Shown: one piece after another, positions 50,135 through 59,157 of the stretch
Position numbering within the stretch: the stretch's first letter is position 1
How the letters are laid out: every line of letters begins with the position of its first letter
Source: Paenarthrobacter sp. A20
GTDB lineage: Bacteria > Actinomycetota > Actinomycetes > Actinomycetales > Micrococcaceae
NCBI RefSeq assembly: GCF_024168825.1
Contig: NZ_JALJWH010000001.1
Location: forward strand, 1,240,001-1,304,000
DNA: 64,000 nucleotides
Reading direction: 5' to 3'
Program-made: the position numbers and the translations under genes
Notes under the pieces: generated by a model
Seen by the model: the letters and a program-made list of their open reading frames with translations, nothing else
Databases searched by the model: none
Told to the model about the DNA's origin: nothing

Positions 50135-50898
50135 TGACTACCGCCATGGTGGAAGCCCGGGGAGTCCGGAAGAACTTCGGCGTTATCGAAATCCTGAAAG
50201 GCATCGACCTCAGGGTTGAAAAGGGATCGGTGACCTGCCTGATCGGTCCGTCCGGTTCCGGCAAGACCACGTTCCTTCGCTGCATCAACCACCTCGAAAA
50301 GGTTGACGCCGGCCGGCTCTACGTGGACGAGCACCTGGTGGGCTACGCAGAGCGCAACGGGAAGCTCTACGAAATGAAGGAACGCCAAACGGCCCGCTCA
50401 CGGCTCAATGCCGGCATGGTGTTCCAACGCTTCAACCTCTTCCCGCACATGACCGTGCTGGAGAACATCATCGAGGCACCCGTGCACGTTCTTGGCCGGC
50501 CCCGGCGTGAAGTTGTTGTCGAAGCCCAGGCCCTGCTGGACCGGGTGGGCCTGGGTGACCGCGGGCACTCCTACCCCCAGGAGCTCTCCGGCGGGCAGCA
50601 GCAGCGCATTGCGATCGCCAGGGCCTTGGCCATGAAGCCCAAGCTGATGCTCTTCGACGAGCCCACCTCCGCTCTTGACCCCGAACTGGTGGGCGAAGTC
50701 CTGGACGTGATGAAGTCCCTGGCTGAAGCAGGAATGACCATGGTTGTGGTCACGCACGAACTCGGTTTCGCCCGGCAGGTGGCCGATCAGGTGGTGTTCA
50801 TGGACGGCGGCGTGGTGGTGGAAAGCGGCCCGCCCGAGCAGGTCCTGGGCGATCCGCAGCACGAACGCACCAAGGCGTTCCTCTCCAAGGTTTTGTAA
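50131..50898 (+). CDS. ABC transporter ATP-binding protein (polar amino acid type)
   Basis: 255 residues from ATG 50131. Walker [10 protein letters not shown] (~44-52), Q-loop [18 protein letters not shown], signature LSGGQQQR, Walker [18 protein letters not shown]-loop VVTHELGFA. The closest general type is GlnQ/HisP. An insertion ([21 protein letters not shown]) between Walker A and the Q-loop resembles that seen in some opine/amino acid ATPases. It couples ATP hydrolysis to uptake through the adjacent permease. RidA follows by 32 bases. Confidence 0.95.
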   Translation: MMTTAMVEARGVRKNFGVIEILKGIDLRVEKGSVTCLIGPSGSGKTTFLRCINHLEKVDAGRLYVDEHLVGYAERNGKLYEMKERQTARSRLNAGMVFQRFNLFPHMTVLENIIEAPVHVLGRPRREVVVEAQALLDRVGLGDRGHSYPQELSGGQQQRIAIARALAMKPKLMLFDEPTSALDPELVGEVLDVMKSLAEAGMTMVVVTHELGFARQVADQVVFMDGGVVVESGPPEQVLGDPQHERTKAFLSKVL

Positions 50899-50930
50899 GT
50901 TCTCCAAGCACCGCGAAAGGCATCACCATC

Positions 50931-51311
50931 ATGACCCGTCACCAAGTCACCACGGACCTCGCACCCAGCCCGGCCGGTCCCTACTCCCAGGCCATCGTGG
51001 CCAACGGATTCCTTTTCACCGCAGGCCAGACCCCGCACGACCCCATGACGGACGAACGCGTCGGGATCACCATCGAGGAACAAACCATCCAGGCCATGAA
51101 GAACCTGGGTGAGGTCCTGGGTGCCCACGGTCTGGACTTCTCCCACGTGGTTAAGGCGACCGTGCACCTGCACCACCCGGGGCGCGACTTCGAGGGCTTC
51201 AACGCCATCTATGAAAAGTACGTCGTGGCTCCTTACCCGGCGCGGACCACCGTTGGTTCGTTCCTGGGTGACTTCCTGGTGGAGATCGACGTCGTGGCGG
51301 CCATCCCGTAA
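50931..51311 (+). CDS. RidA-family enamine/imine deaminase
   Basis: 126 residues. YjgF/RidA features: PSPAGPYSQAIVANGFLFTAGQTPHDP, the ligand-binding Arg in YPARTTVGSFLG and DVVAAIP at the end. RidA proteins hydrolyse reactive enamines/imines to 2-oxo acids and ammonia. Last gene of the oxidase/ABC operon, so a nitrogen-containing imine may be formed in that pathway. Length is normal for the family. Confidence 0.93.
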   Translation: MTRHQVTTDLAPSPAGPYSQAIVANGFLFTAGQTPHDPMTDERVGITIEEQTIQAMKNLGEVLGAHGLDFSHVVKATVHLHHPGRDFEGFNAIYEKYVVAPYPARTTVGSFLGDFLVEIDVVAAIP

Positions 51312-51477
51312 CAACCGCGACCCCGCAGGAACGTCCCAACACCTTCACGCGGCCCCGTCCGATGCATGTCACAGCGTATTTGGGCGGGGCCTTCCTTGAC
51401 TGCGCCCACGACACTGCCCGCATCACCTCAATCCCGGCAGCTCCGTCCAGGCTTCTCCATCCCTTGAAAGGCCCGTT

Positions 51478-52287
51478 ATGGCAGTCCAAACGACGCCCTG
51501 CCCAAACGGTGGTGACCCGGCTTCCGCAGAACCACTGAGCGACCAACAGCTGTTGGCGTTGGTGCGGGGAGGTGATGTTGCAGCCTTCGGGGAACTGTTC
51601 ATCCGGTACCGGCGGGTGGGAAGTTTCGTGGCCCGCGCGGAATCAGACAACCCCTTTGACGCCGCAGACGTAGTGGGTGAAGCTTTTGCCGCCGTCTTCC
51701 AAGCGACCATTAAGGGCAAGGGTCCTGTGGAGTCGTTCCGGCCCTACCTCCTGACCACCATCCGCAGGATGGCCCACCGAAAGAACCAGACGTCCGCCCG
51801 GCTGGTTCTCACTGACTCCAGCGCGATGGATGCCCTGGCCTTTGCCGGTGACGATCACGTCCTGGGGACCCACGAGACCATCATTTTGGTGCAGGCCTTC
51901 CGTGATCTTCCCCGGCGCTGGCAGGATGTGCTCTGGTATGTGGACGTTGAGGGTCTCAAGCCGGCACAAGCCGGCCCGTTGCTGGGGCTGACCCCGAACG
52001 CCGTGTCCGCGTTGGCCCTGCGTGCACGCGAGGGGCTCCTGCAAAGGTACCTGCAGAAGCATGTGGGCGAGCCCACCATCCAGTCCTGCGCACAATATCT
52101 GAAGCATTTCGGCAGGTACGTCCGCAACGGCTTGAGCGGAAATGCGCAGGCCAGAATCAGGCAGCACGCGGATCACTGTCACCACTGTTCAGCAGTCCTG
52201 GCGGAACTGAGGGAGCTTCAGGTTTCCATGGGGGCCAACGCCAAAGGCCAGCCAGCCTCAGGAGGCGTCCTTGTCCGGGGCGACTGA
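51478..52287 (+). CDS. Sigma-70/ECF-type factor with C-terminal HxxxCxxC module
   Basis: 269 residues, ATG 51478 after GAAAGG. Sigma region 2 (~22-105; LLALVRGGDVAAFGELFIRYRRVG, DAADVVGEAFAAVFQA), region 4 (~135-195; FRDLPRRWQDVLWYVDVEGLKPAQAGPLLGLTPNAVSALALRARE). A C-terminal segment carries HADHCHHC, like the zinc-binding anti-sigma motif. It is clearly related to the sigma portion at 12331-14142 but stops after the metal motif and has no membrane or extracellular part, so it would be soluble. No partner anti-sigma gene follows; the next gene is convergent and overlaps by 30 bases. Confidence 0.87.
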   Translation: MAVQTTPCPNGGDPASAEPLSDQQLLALVRGGDVAAFGELFIRYRRVGSFVARAESDNPFDAADVVGEAFAAVFQATIKGKGPVESFRPYLLTTIRRMAHRKNQTSARLVLTDSSAMDALAFAGDDHVLGTHETIILVQAFRDLPRRWQDVLWYVDVEGLKPAQAGPLLGLTPNAVSALALRAREGLLQRYLQKHVGEPTIQSCAQYLKHFGRYVRNGLSGNAQARIRQHADHCHHCSAVLAELRELQVSMGANAKGQPASGGVLVRGD

Positions 52288-52665
52288 TGCCTGTCCTGCC
52301 ACCACTGCGTCTCCGACCGGTGCCGTTCCGGACGCCTGATTCCCCGCCACACGTCGACGCTCCAACTCGCAGTTGATGAGGTCCAGCAGCGCCTGCGCTG
52401 GTTCGGATAAGTGATGCGTGTCGGGTGAACCGAGTTGATCGCAATGGATCAGTACGTGGCGGATGCGTTCCAGTTCACGGGATGGCACCAAGGGCCAGCG
52501 GTGGAACAGCTGACGGACTGCAATCGCTCCGAGGAGGGCATCGGGCTTGTTTGCCACGCCATGGTTGCCGTGCTGAGCGGCTGCCCGTCGCCTGGCGATG
52601 GTGGCCGCCGAGAGCGCGACGCCATGGGCCATGAGATTCTCGGCCTTGAGTGAATTCGGGGCCAT
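52258..52665 (-). CDS. Hypothetical protein, 135 aa
   Basis: ATG 52665 is preceded by GGGGAGG at five bases, and a fair promoter lies upstream on the minus strand (TTGACA at 52747-52742 and a TGTAAG-like -10). The product is helical: GVALSAATIARRRAAAQHG, AIAVRQLFHRWPLVPSRELERIRHVLIHCDQ, SEPAQALLDLINCELERRRVAG. No family recognised. Its 3' end overlaps the 3' end of the sigma gene by 30 bases, convergent. Confidence 0.65.
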   Translation of the reverse strand: MAPNSLKAENLMAHGVALSAATIARRRAAAQHGNHGVANKPDALLGAIAVRQLFHRWPLVPSRELERIRHVLIHCDQLGSPDTHHLSEPAQALLDLINCELERRRVAGNQASGTAPVGDAVVAGQASVAPDKDAS

Positions 52666-52792
52666 GGGGACCTCCCCGGGTAGGGCGAAGGAAGCCGTAT
52701 GCCTGACTTTGAAATTAGCTTACAGAATGTGACTTATGTCATGTCAATATTAACGCGAGATATCCGCCGAGCCGTACTAAAGATGCGGGCGC

Positions 52793-52813
52793 CGCCACCC
52801 GGACAGGGTGGCG
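52793..52813. terminator. Hairpin after the MFS gene
   Basis: CGCCACCC and GGGTGGCG pair around GGACA, about 10 bases beyond the minus-strand MFS stop at 52825. The T tract on the minus strand is weak (CTTTAG). Confidence 0.5.
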
Positions 52814-52824
52814 ACGCCGATCGT

Positions 52825-54327
52825 TCAGCCCAGGTGAACGTGCGGGGTATCGCTTGTTCCGCTGAAGCTCCTGCGGTCGATCCTGATCAGGAGGAGTGTG
52901 AGTGGGGTTATCAAAACCGCCACCCCGGCCGCCCAAAGGAACACCATTGAATAGCCCGAGGTCAGCGCCGTAAGGGGACCGCCGCCAGCTGCCGTAGTGG
53001 TCGCTGCCGCGGTGGTAGCAGCCGCTATGGCGCTGAAGAGTGCAATGCCCAGCGATCCGCCGATCTGCTGCGAAGCGTTGACCAGGGCGCTGGCCACCCC
53101 GGCGTCGTCCTTGTCCACACCGAAAAGGGCCAGGTTCTGCATGGGGACGAAGACCAGGCCCAATCCGATGCCCATGAGGATCAACGCAGGCAGCATGTTC
53201 ACCGCGTACGTCCCATCCGGCGTGACCTGAGTGAGCCACAGCATGGCTGCGGCCATGAAGACCGGACCCACTGCGCTGGGGACCTTGGCGCCCAGTCGGG
53301 GCAGGTTCTTCGCCGCAACGCCCGCCGTGATGATCAGCACCACCGTCATGGGCAGGGATGCGATTCCGGCCGCGAACGGGGCGAAGCCCAGAACGATCTG
53401 GAGGTAGAAGTTGATGAACAGGATGCCGCCGATCAGCACTGCTCCGGCAAGGAAGGACGCCAGGAATGCAGCGGCGCGGTTACGCTCGGTGGCGACGCGC
53501 AACGGAAGCAGCGGGTTCTTGACCTTGCGTTCGACGGCGACGAAAAGTACCAGCAACAGCGCACCTGCCGCAATGAAGCCCCACGATTCCACCGCACCCC
53601 AGCCGTGTTCGGCGTTGGCGAAGCCGTAGACCAATGAGCCCAGGCCCAAGGCGGCAAGGACGACGCCGGGCCAGTCGTATTTGGTGGAGCCTCCCGCTTT
53701 GCTTTCGCCCACCAAGGTCCACACGCCGATCAGCGCGATGACCGCGATAGGTACGTTGACGAAGAAGCACCACCGCCACGAGACAAATTCGGTGAGGAAG
53801 CCGCCCAGCAGAACTCCCACCGCTGCACCGACGCCGCTGATGGAGCCGAAGATGGCGAAGGCTGTGCCGCGGTCCTTGCCACCGGGGAAGGCTACCGTCA
53901 GGAGTGCCAGGGCCGCCGGCGCGAGGAGGGCAGCGAAGATGCCCTGAAGTGCGCGGGCCCCGATGAGTTCCCAGGGCTGCTGGGCCAGTCCGCCGATGAG
54001 TGATGCCACCGCGAAGCCTGCCGAGGCCGTGATGAAGGTCCGCTTCCGTCCCCAGAAATCGGAGATCCGTCCGCCCAAGAGGAGGAAGGCGCCGAAGACG
54101 AGGGCGTACGCAGTGACCACCCAGGAGCGGGTGGAATCGCTGATGCCCATTTCCATCTGGAGGCGGGGGAGTGCCAGGTTCACGATGGTGCCATCCAGGA
54201 CCACCATGAACTGGGCGAGGGCCAGGAAGGGTAGGGCCCGCCAGCCGATGTTGCCTTTACCGCCCGGTGGGGCTGGTGTGTTTGCTTGGGCTTGTCCGCC
54301 CGATGTCTCCAGTAGTTGCGATGCCAC
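52825..54327 (-). CDS. MFS drug efflux transporter, DHA2 (EmrB/QacA) family
   Basis: 500 residues, GTG 54327. 14 hydrophobic helices. DHA2 signatures: LAQFMVVLDGTIVNLALPRLQ in helix 1, GRISDFWGRKRTFI loop motif, RALQGIFAALLAPAALALL, and SWRWCFFVNVPIAVIALI. Exports drugs or hydrophobic compounds by proton antiport. An AT-rich palindrome lies between it and the upstream MarR gene, so the transporter is probably controlled by that regulator. Confidence 0.93.
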   Translation of the reverse strand: MASQLLETSGGQAQANTPAPPGGKGNIGWRALPFLALAQFMVVLDGTIVNLALPRLQMEMGISDSTRSWVVTAYALVFGAFLLLGGRISDFWGRKRTFITASAGFAVASLIGGLAQQPWELIGARALQGIFAALLAPAALALLTVAFPGGKDRGTAFAIFGSISGVGAAVGVLLGGFLTEFVSWRWCFFVNVPIAVIALIGVWTLVGESKAGGSTKYDWPGVVLAALGLGSLVYGFANAEHGWGAVESWGFIAAGALLLVLFVAVERKVKNPLLPLRVATERNRAAAFLASFLAGAVLIGGILFINFYLQIVLGFAPFAAGIASLPMTVVLIITAGVAAKNLPRLGAKVPSAVGPVFMAAAMLWLTQVTPDGTYAVNMLPALILMGIGLGLVFVPMQNLALFGVDKDDAGVASALVNASQQIGGSLGIALFSAIAAATTAAATTTAAGGGPLTALTSGYSMVFLWAAGVAVLITPLTLLLIRIDRRSFSGTSDTPHVHLG

Positions 54328-54353
54328 GCGTCACCCATTCTTGAAAGTAGTAA

Positions 54354-54373
54354 TACTTATAAATGTATAAGTA
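54354..54373. promoter_or_regulatory. AT-rich palindrome upstream of MFS gene (probable MarR operator)
   Basis: TACTTATA and TATAAGTA are perfect arms around AATG, 20 bp in all, 27 bases before the MFS start and downstream of the marR stop. MarR operators are of this kind. Confidence 0.72.
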
Positions 54374-54414
54374 CTTATGGTGGCGGGTGTAAGCCCGGAT
54401 CAGGGTGACGTGCC

Positions 54415-54906
54415 TTACGTGTTCCTGGGGTGCGGAAGCTTGGGGTGTGCCGGGTCCATCTCAGGTTCTGAAAGGAACGAAGCCAACCGCTGCAGCGCCG
54501 GAAGGCTGGCCGCGATCTGCTCGCGCTCTTCGGGAAGCAGGCGGGCGCTCGCCGCGATGATGGCGTCAGCCCACCCATTCTCCAGGAGCGCCTTGATCCG
54601 TCTGGATTCGTCCGTGGGGTGGAGGGAAACGTAGCGCTTGTCTGAGGCATCCTTGACCCGCGTGACCAAGCCGGAAGCTACGAGCTCGCGCAACTGGGAA
54701 CTGATGTTGCTCAACTGCCGCCCAAGTCTGGCCGCCACCTCGGCAACGGTGACACCAGGATGGCTTTCAACAACGCGAAGGATTTCCAGCAGACCATTCG
54801 AGATGGGGCGGAGGCCGGTCTCGTTCAGTGACTTGCGGCGAATGTCGGACGAGATATCAATCATGCAGACGGCCAGGGCCTTGTGGTCCACAGTCTCTTC
54901 TCCCAT
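54415..54906 (-). CDS. MarR-family regulator
   Basis: 163 residues from ATG 54906. Winged helix: ISNGLLEILRVVESHPGVTVAEVAARLGRQLSNISSQLRELVASGLVTRVKDASDKRYVSLHPTDESRR, flanked by dimerisation helices. Followed at 87 bases by an MFS efflux gene with a palindromic site between, on the same strand. The likely role is repression of that pump, relieved by a small ligand. Confidence 0.92.
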   Translation of the reverse strand: MGEETVDHKALAVCMIDISSDIRRKSLNETGLRPISNGLLEILRVVESHPGVTVAEVAARLGRQLSNISSQLRELVASGLVTRVKDASDKRYVSLHPTDESRRIKALLENGWADAIIAASARLLPEEREQIAASLPALQRLASFLSEPEMDPAHPKLPHPRNT

Positions 54907-54970
54907 CCCTCAAGCATAGGTGGGGCCATGCCTCTTCAACTCGCCGGCGGTCGGCTGCAATAGTGGCAGG

Positions 54971-55729
54971 ATGATCAACCAGCAACAACTCTGGGACGAC
55001 GATGCCGCGCAGCAGTACGACACTCCCGGGCAGGGGATGTTCTCCCCTGACGTACTTGGCCCCACCGTGGAGGTGTTGTCGGAACTCGCGTCGGGAGGTC
55101 CCGCCGTCGAGTTTGCGATCGGAACCGGGCGCGTGGCCATCCCGCTCCTGGAAGCCGGCGTGCCGGTCAGCGGCATTGAGCTGTCCCACGCCATGATCGC
55201 GCGCTTACGCGAAAAGGTGGGCGAGGACCAGATTCGCGTGGTTCAGGGCGACATGTCCGAGGCTTCAATAGGCGGGAATTTCACCCTGGCCTTCCTGGTG
55301 TTCAACACCATCGCGAATCTTCTGACACAGGACCAGCAAGTCCGGTGCTTCGAGAACGCTGCCGGCCATCTCGCCCCCGGCGGTCGGTTTGTCATTGAAC
55401 TCTGGGTCCCACAACTGCGTTCACTGCCCCCGGGACATGGGGGAACGGTGGAAGTGAGCGAGCCCGGCTACTTGTTGGTGGACACTTACGATGTGCTCCG
55501 CCAGCACGTTGTCTCGCACCATGTGCGGTTCGGCTCTGAGCTATCCGATGGGCGTGAGGCCCTGATTGGCCGGACGCCACACCGCTATATCTGGCCGAGC
55601 GAGCTCGACCTCATGGCACGGATAGCAGGTTTTGAACTGGAATCCAGGTGGGCCGACTGGGACCGCAGCGAATTCACCGCTGAGTCCCGCAGCCACGTAT
55701 CGGTGTACCGGCTCATAGAACGCCCCTAG
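54971..55729 (+). CDS. Class I SAM-dependent methyltransferase
   Basis: 252 residues from ATG 54971 (MINQQQLWDDDAAQQYDTPG). Motif I is EFAIGTGRVAIPLLEAG, then SGIELSHAMI (acidic residue at the end of strand 2), VVQGDMSEASIGGNFTLAFLVFNTIANLL, and APGGRFVIELW. N-terminal QQYDTPGQGMFSPDVLGPTV is a substrate lid segment. Substrate unknown. It is divergent from marR and its 3' end is 4 bases from the next convergent gene. The longer frame from 54920 has no ribosome site. Confidence 0.88.
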   Translation: MINQQQLWDDDAAQQYDTPGQGMFSPDVLGPTVEVLSELASGGPAVEFAIGTGRVAIPLLEAGVPVSGIELSHAMIARLREKVGEDQIRVVQGDMSEASIGGNFTLAFLVFNTIANLLTQDQQVRCFENAAGHLAPGGRFVIELWVPQLRSLPPGHGGTVEVSEPGYLLVDTYDVLRQHVVSHHVRFGSELSDGREALIGRTPHRYIWPSELDLMARIAGFELESRWADWDRSEFTAESRSHVSVYRLIERP

Positions 55730-55733
55730 CCAA

Positions 55734-56129
55734 TCACTGCCCTGACCTGGCGAATAGGCGTCGCATCCCACCACGCGCCAGCATCAGCACGATGATGAGG
55801 GCTGTCACTGCGAAGAACCCGCCGAGTTGTACGGCGTCGCCGAACACGAAATCGACCAACTCCAGCACCACGAACTTGCTTCCCGGCATGACAAACAGCA
55901 GTGCGACAACGCTGACAATCCGGGCTGCCACGGTCTTTCCATCCCTGATGCGTCCGACGATCTTCTTCTTGGCGAACATCACGATCTCGAGCACTGCTTT
56001 CAGCAGGATCGCCGTGAGAAGGGCCAGCAGGAAGGACTCTGAAATGACGGCGGGGAACAGCTGGATAAACACGCCCAACACGACCAAGTAGACGAGTACA
56101 TCCACAAGATCGATCGGCCGGATCCGCAT
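55734..56129 (-). CDS. Small membrane protein, unknown function
   Basis: 131 residues from ATG 56129. Four hydrophobic stretches (VDVLVYLVVLGVFIQLF, LLALLTAILLKAVLEIVMF, VAARIVSVVALLFVMPG, FFAVTALIIVLMLARGG) with a basic loop KKKIVGRIRDGK. No known family. Convergent to the methyltransferase gene. Confidence 0.7.
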   Translation of the reverse strand: MRIRPIDLVDVLVYLVVLGVFIQLFPAVISESFLLALLTAILLKAVLEIVMFAKKKIVGRIRDGKTVAARIVSVVALLFVMPGSKFVVLELVDFVFGDAVQLGGFFAVTALIIVLMLARGGMRRLFARSGQ

Positions 56130-56205
56130 TCCGCGAGCGTATCAATCCAAGCAACCACGGACTAGGCAAACATGGGCCATGCTGCCGGATTGCTAGGCTG
56201 GACTC

Positions 56206-56541
56206 ATGACCCGTCGCCTTGCAGCCCTGTCCGCCGTCCCTCTTTTGCTGCTGCTTGTCGGCTGCGGAGCAGTAGAGGAAGCTGCCGGAAATGCCGCCAG
56301 CGAGGCCGCCTCAAAGGTAGCCACTGCCGCTGCCGATGAAGTAACCAAGCAGATTTGCGCAGTGGTCCAGGACGGCTTGGTCAGCGTTCAGGACAAGCAG
56401 CTGCTGTCCGGTTTGGTGTCGGCAGCCAATGCTGCTGGAGTTCCCTCGGACATCACGACGCCGTTGAACCAGATCGCGGAGGCCGGCGACCAAGTGCCAG
56501 CTGAGTCCGTTCAGGCATTGAAGGACGCCTGCCCGGCATAG
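56206..56541 (+). CDS. Small lipoprotein
   Basis: 111 residues. Signal: MTRR, hydrophobic core and lipobox LVGC with Cys20. The mature part is helical and Ala-rich (AAGNAASEAASKVATAAADEVTKQICAVVQDGLVSVQDKQLLSGLVSAANAAG) with two further Cys (ICAV and KDACPA). No family recognised. Single gene. Confidence 0.78.
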   Translation: MTRRLAALSAVPLLLLLVGCGAVEEAAGNAASEAASKVATAAADEVTKQICAVVQDGLVSVQDKQLLSGLVSAANAAGVPSDITTPLNQIAEAGDQVPAESVQALKDACPA

Positions 56542-56590
56542 GGCGCGGCTGCGCTGGGGCTGCGCGGCGTTGCTGCTGCCCGGCCGGTTT

Positions 56591-58114
56591 CTAGGCTGGG
56601 ACCCGCTTCTTTCTCCGGTGAAACTTGCCTGCCTTCGCGCGCTTGATGTGCCTGCGTCGGTTGTGCTGGGACTGCCGTTGGTGTGACTGCTGTTGCTGTT
56701 CAAGCGTGGGAACTCTGCTTGCCGGTGGAGGCGCCGCCACGTGCCCGTAATTATGCCCGGGCAGAGGCTGGGCCTTCGATTGATAACTGTGACCGGTGGG
56801 TGTGCGGATTTCGAGAGTGTGGACACCTTCGGGGAGGGTTTTCGCCGTCCAGCCGGGGTTTTCTTTGGTGTGGTTGCAGGCTTCGCAGAGTCCGGCCCCG
56901 TTGGCCAGGGTGGTGGTCCCGCCGGAATGCCAAGGGACCACGTGATCGATATGCCGGATGGGCGCGTCGCAATATGGGGTGCGGCAGGTGTCATCACGGG
57001 TTTCGATGAAACGCCTGAGTCGTGGTGGAAAGAGCCTCGCTTTGGAGTCCATGCTCAGGAGTTCGCCTGTGGCCGGCGCGGTGTAGAGCCGGCGGAGCCA
57101 CACGGTTAGCTCGTCGTCCCGCGTTGGCGCCGGCTCCTGCCTTGGTGCGGGGTCTTGCTCGGACAGGGCCCCGCTTCCGGCGCGAAGTAGCTTCCTGGCC
57201 CATTCAGCGGGGACGATTCCGTAGCCTTCGAGCCGGGCAGGTTCGCTGTCGCCCTGTAAGAGGGTTCGATCGGTCATGACGAGCTGCAGGTCGATTCCGC
57301 TGATCCCGCCGCGCCTGCCGGTGATGCGCTCGACGAGGGTGTCTGCCATGACCTGGCCCCGGATCCGGGGGTCCCCGGCCGAACGGGCAGAGTCAGCAGC
57401 CCGGGTCAGAGCGGTGTACGCCGCCACACCCTTCGCGACCGGAAGGAGGGCGGTCAGGTAGGTCATGGCGTCCGGCGCCGGGCGCAGGGTCACGGTCCGT
57501 TCGGTGGAAGCGTGGGCGGCGCGTTGGGCAACGGAACGCGGATCACGCCGGTAGGCGGCTGCCTTCGCCGCGGCGATGATCGCCCGGTCGCCCTTCCCCT
57601 CGAACGTGCCGGTGTCTGCGGAGAGTTCCTCGTCCACGGCGCAGCGGTCCTCCGCAGACAGGCATGCTGTTTCCTTGACCAGCAGCGTGGCCCGCCATTC
57701 ATTCAACTGGCCCGATTCCAGCGCTGCCATGGTGTGCGGCATCTCTGTCACCAGCGCCTTCGCCATGCCCAGGAGTCGCGAGCCCCGGTTCGGGGATTCC
57801 CGCCGGGCCAACGCGATCTGCGCCCCAACACCGTGGCCCCGTTCGGACGCGGGCACACCCGCCGCGGCCTGCTCCTGCCGTTGGGCGAAGTCAAAGGCCA
57901 CCGCGGCACGGGCCTGCAACCCCACGATGGCGGACTTCAGGTCTTCAAGCCCGCGGATCTGGTCGATAAGCTCCCGGCTCGCGGTGCCGAGGGGGATCGC
58001 GCCCAGGAGCGTGATGAGATCAGAAACCCGAGGCGTGGTCTCGTCGGTCCAATGCCTCGAGACAGGAACAAGCGCCGCGTCTGGCGGTGTCTGCATGCCC
58101 CGAATCTGCTCCAT
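56591..58114 (-). CDS. DUF222/HNH endonuclease
   Basis: 507 residues from ATG 58114. N-terminal DUF222 helical part (~30-340), then an HNH nuclease domain near residue 395: [43 protein letters not shown]. His and Asn of the HNH motif and four Cys are present. The C-terminal ~45 residues are very basic ([25 protein letters not shown]). DUF222-HNH genes are abundant multicopy genes in actinobacteria and may be mobile or repeat associated, but no transposon features are seen here. Confidence 0.92.
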   Translation of the reverse strand: MEQIRGMQTPPDAALVPVSRHWTDETTPRVSDLITLLGAIPLGTASRELIDQIRGLEDLKSAIVGLQARAAVAFDFAQRQEQAAAGVPASERGHGVGAQIALARRESPNRGSRLLGMAKALVTEMPHTMAALESGQLNEWRATLLVKETACLSAEDRCAVDEELSADTGTFEGKGDRAIIAAAKAAAYRRDPRSVAQRAAHASTERTVTLRPAPDAMTYLTALLPVAKGVAAYTALTRAADSARSAGDPRIRGQVMADTLVERITGRRGGISGIDLQLVMTDRTLLQGDSEPARLEGYGIVPAEWARKLLRAGSGALSEQDPAPRQEPAPTRDDELTVWLRRLYTAPATGELLSMDSKARLFPPRLRRFIETRDDTCRTPYCDAPIRHIDHVVPWHSGGTTTLANGAGLCEACNHTKENPGWTAKTLPEGVHTLEIRTPTGHSYQSKAQPLPGHNYGHVAAPPPASRVPTLEQQQQSHQRQSQHNRRRHIKRAKAGKFHRRKKRVPA

Positions 58115-58241
58115 GCCTCAACTCTTCCAGCAGGCATTGGGCGCCATAAGGTCGAAAGCCCCCTATGTGGAAAAGCGATGACGTCTACGTCCAACGAGCA
58201 ACTGATGCCATGCCGGAGCTGTCGGGGAAACGTGGTTGGAT

Positions 58242-59033
58242 CTAGCGGCCTGCCAACACAGTCCGGGCCCTCACCGTGATGGCCGCCCCGAGAACCAGGG
58301 CAGCAGCGACGGCCGCCGCGACCGCCGTCGGGAAGGACTCGGGTGCATCGGTACTGCGGCCGACCGTGATCCAGACGAGGCCCCACGCGATGGCGGCTGC
58401 CAGGGCGAGGCGCCCGTGTCCTTTGATAGCCAAGGCGACACCGACGACCGCCACCACCACGAGCACAGCGACGGACCAGATCTCAGGACGCAGTCCGAAG
58501 CCCAGAAAACCAAACGCTTTCAAAGCTGCTGCGATGTTGGCGCACACGGCCACGCTGGTCCAGCCCAGATACAACCCCAGGGTTCCGTCCACCACAACTG
58601 CCTCAACCCACGAGGCAGCGCGGCTCTGGCTGTAGCGAAGGAACGCCAGGACGAGGGACACCAGCAGCGCCAAGATCACCAGAACACTGACGAAGAGCCA
58701 CCCAGCCTGCACGGACAGGATCCACGCGGCGTTCAGGACCATGGACACGGCCACGATCCAGCCGAGGGAGCGCTGCCGCGGATTGGCCTGCTGGGACGGC
58801 AGCCACTGCCACACCGTGTAGGCAACAAGGCCGGTGTACACCACGGACCAGATGGAGAACGCGGGGGTGGCCGGAGCCAGCAGAGTGGAGTCGGCGGACA
58901 AAGCCCCGCCCGCTGCCTGCGCAATCGGGGTGCCGCCGAACACCCCCACGCCGATCATCGAGCCGATGATGCAGACCGCCAAGCTCACGGTGACCGTGAT
59001 TTGCCGGGCGAGGTCGGAGCTTGCTGTTGCCAT
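58242..59033 (-). CDS. TspO/MBR-family (tryptophan-rich sensory) protein
   Basis: 263 residues from ATG 59033 (MATASSDLAR), with GAGG 8 bases upstream; a frame extension to 59114 is ignored. Eight or so hydrophobic helices. TPAFSIWSVVYTGLVAYTVWQWLP, NAAWILSVQAGWLF and LGLYLGWTSVAVCANIAAAL are like the larger TspO-related proteins. Ligand could be a tetrapyrrole or other. Divergent from a MarR gene and near the carotenoid operon. Confidence 0.72.
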   Translation of the reverse strand: MATASSDLARQITVTVSLAVCIIGSMIGVGVFGGTPIAQAAGGALSADSTLLAPATPAFSIWSVVYTGLVAYTVWQWLPSQQANPRQRSLGWIVAVSMVLNAAWILSVQAGWLFVSVLVILALLVSLVLAFLRYSQSRAASWVEAVVVDGTLGLYLGWTSVAVCANIAAALKAFGFLGFGLRPEIWSVAVLVVVAVVGVALAIKGHGRLALAAAIAWGLVWITVGRSTDAPESFPTAVAAAVAAALVLGAAITVRARTVLAGR

Positions 59034-59104
59034 GTGCAGTGCCTCTTTCCTGGTGCTGCGTGGGTGTGGGATGGACGGTGTCATGCATTCACGAGGTCCT
59101 TGAC

Positions 59105-59122
59105 CTAGTATCAAAATGCTAG
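59105..59122. promoter_or_regulatory. Imperfect palindrome between tspO-like and marR genes
   Basis: CTAGTAT (59105-59111) and ATGCTAG (59116-59122) pair at 6 of 7 positions around four bases. TTGACC just upstream (59100) could be a -35 for the marR gene. Candidate operator of the adjacent MarR-type regulator. Confidence 0.5.
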
Positions 59123-59157
59123 TGAATCAAGCTTTACGCTTATCGAAGGAACATCGG

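Noticed and set aside
56591..58114. Idea that the DUF222-HNH gene marks a mobile element or intein
   Set aside because: No inverted repeats, target duplication, transposase or interrupted host gene is visible around it.
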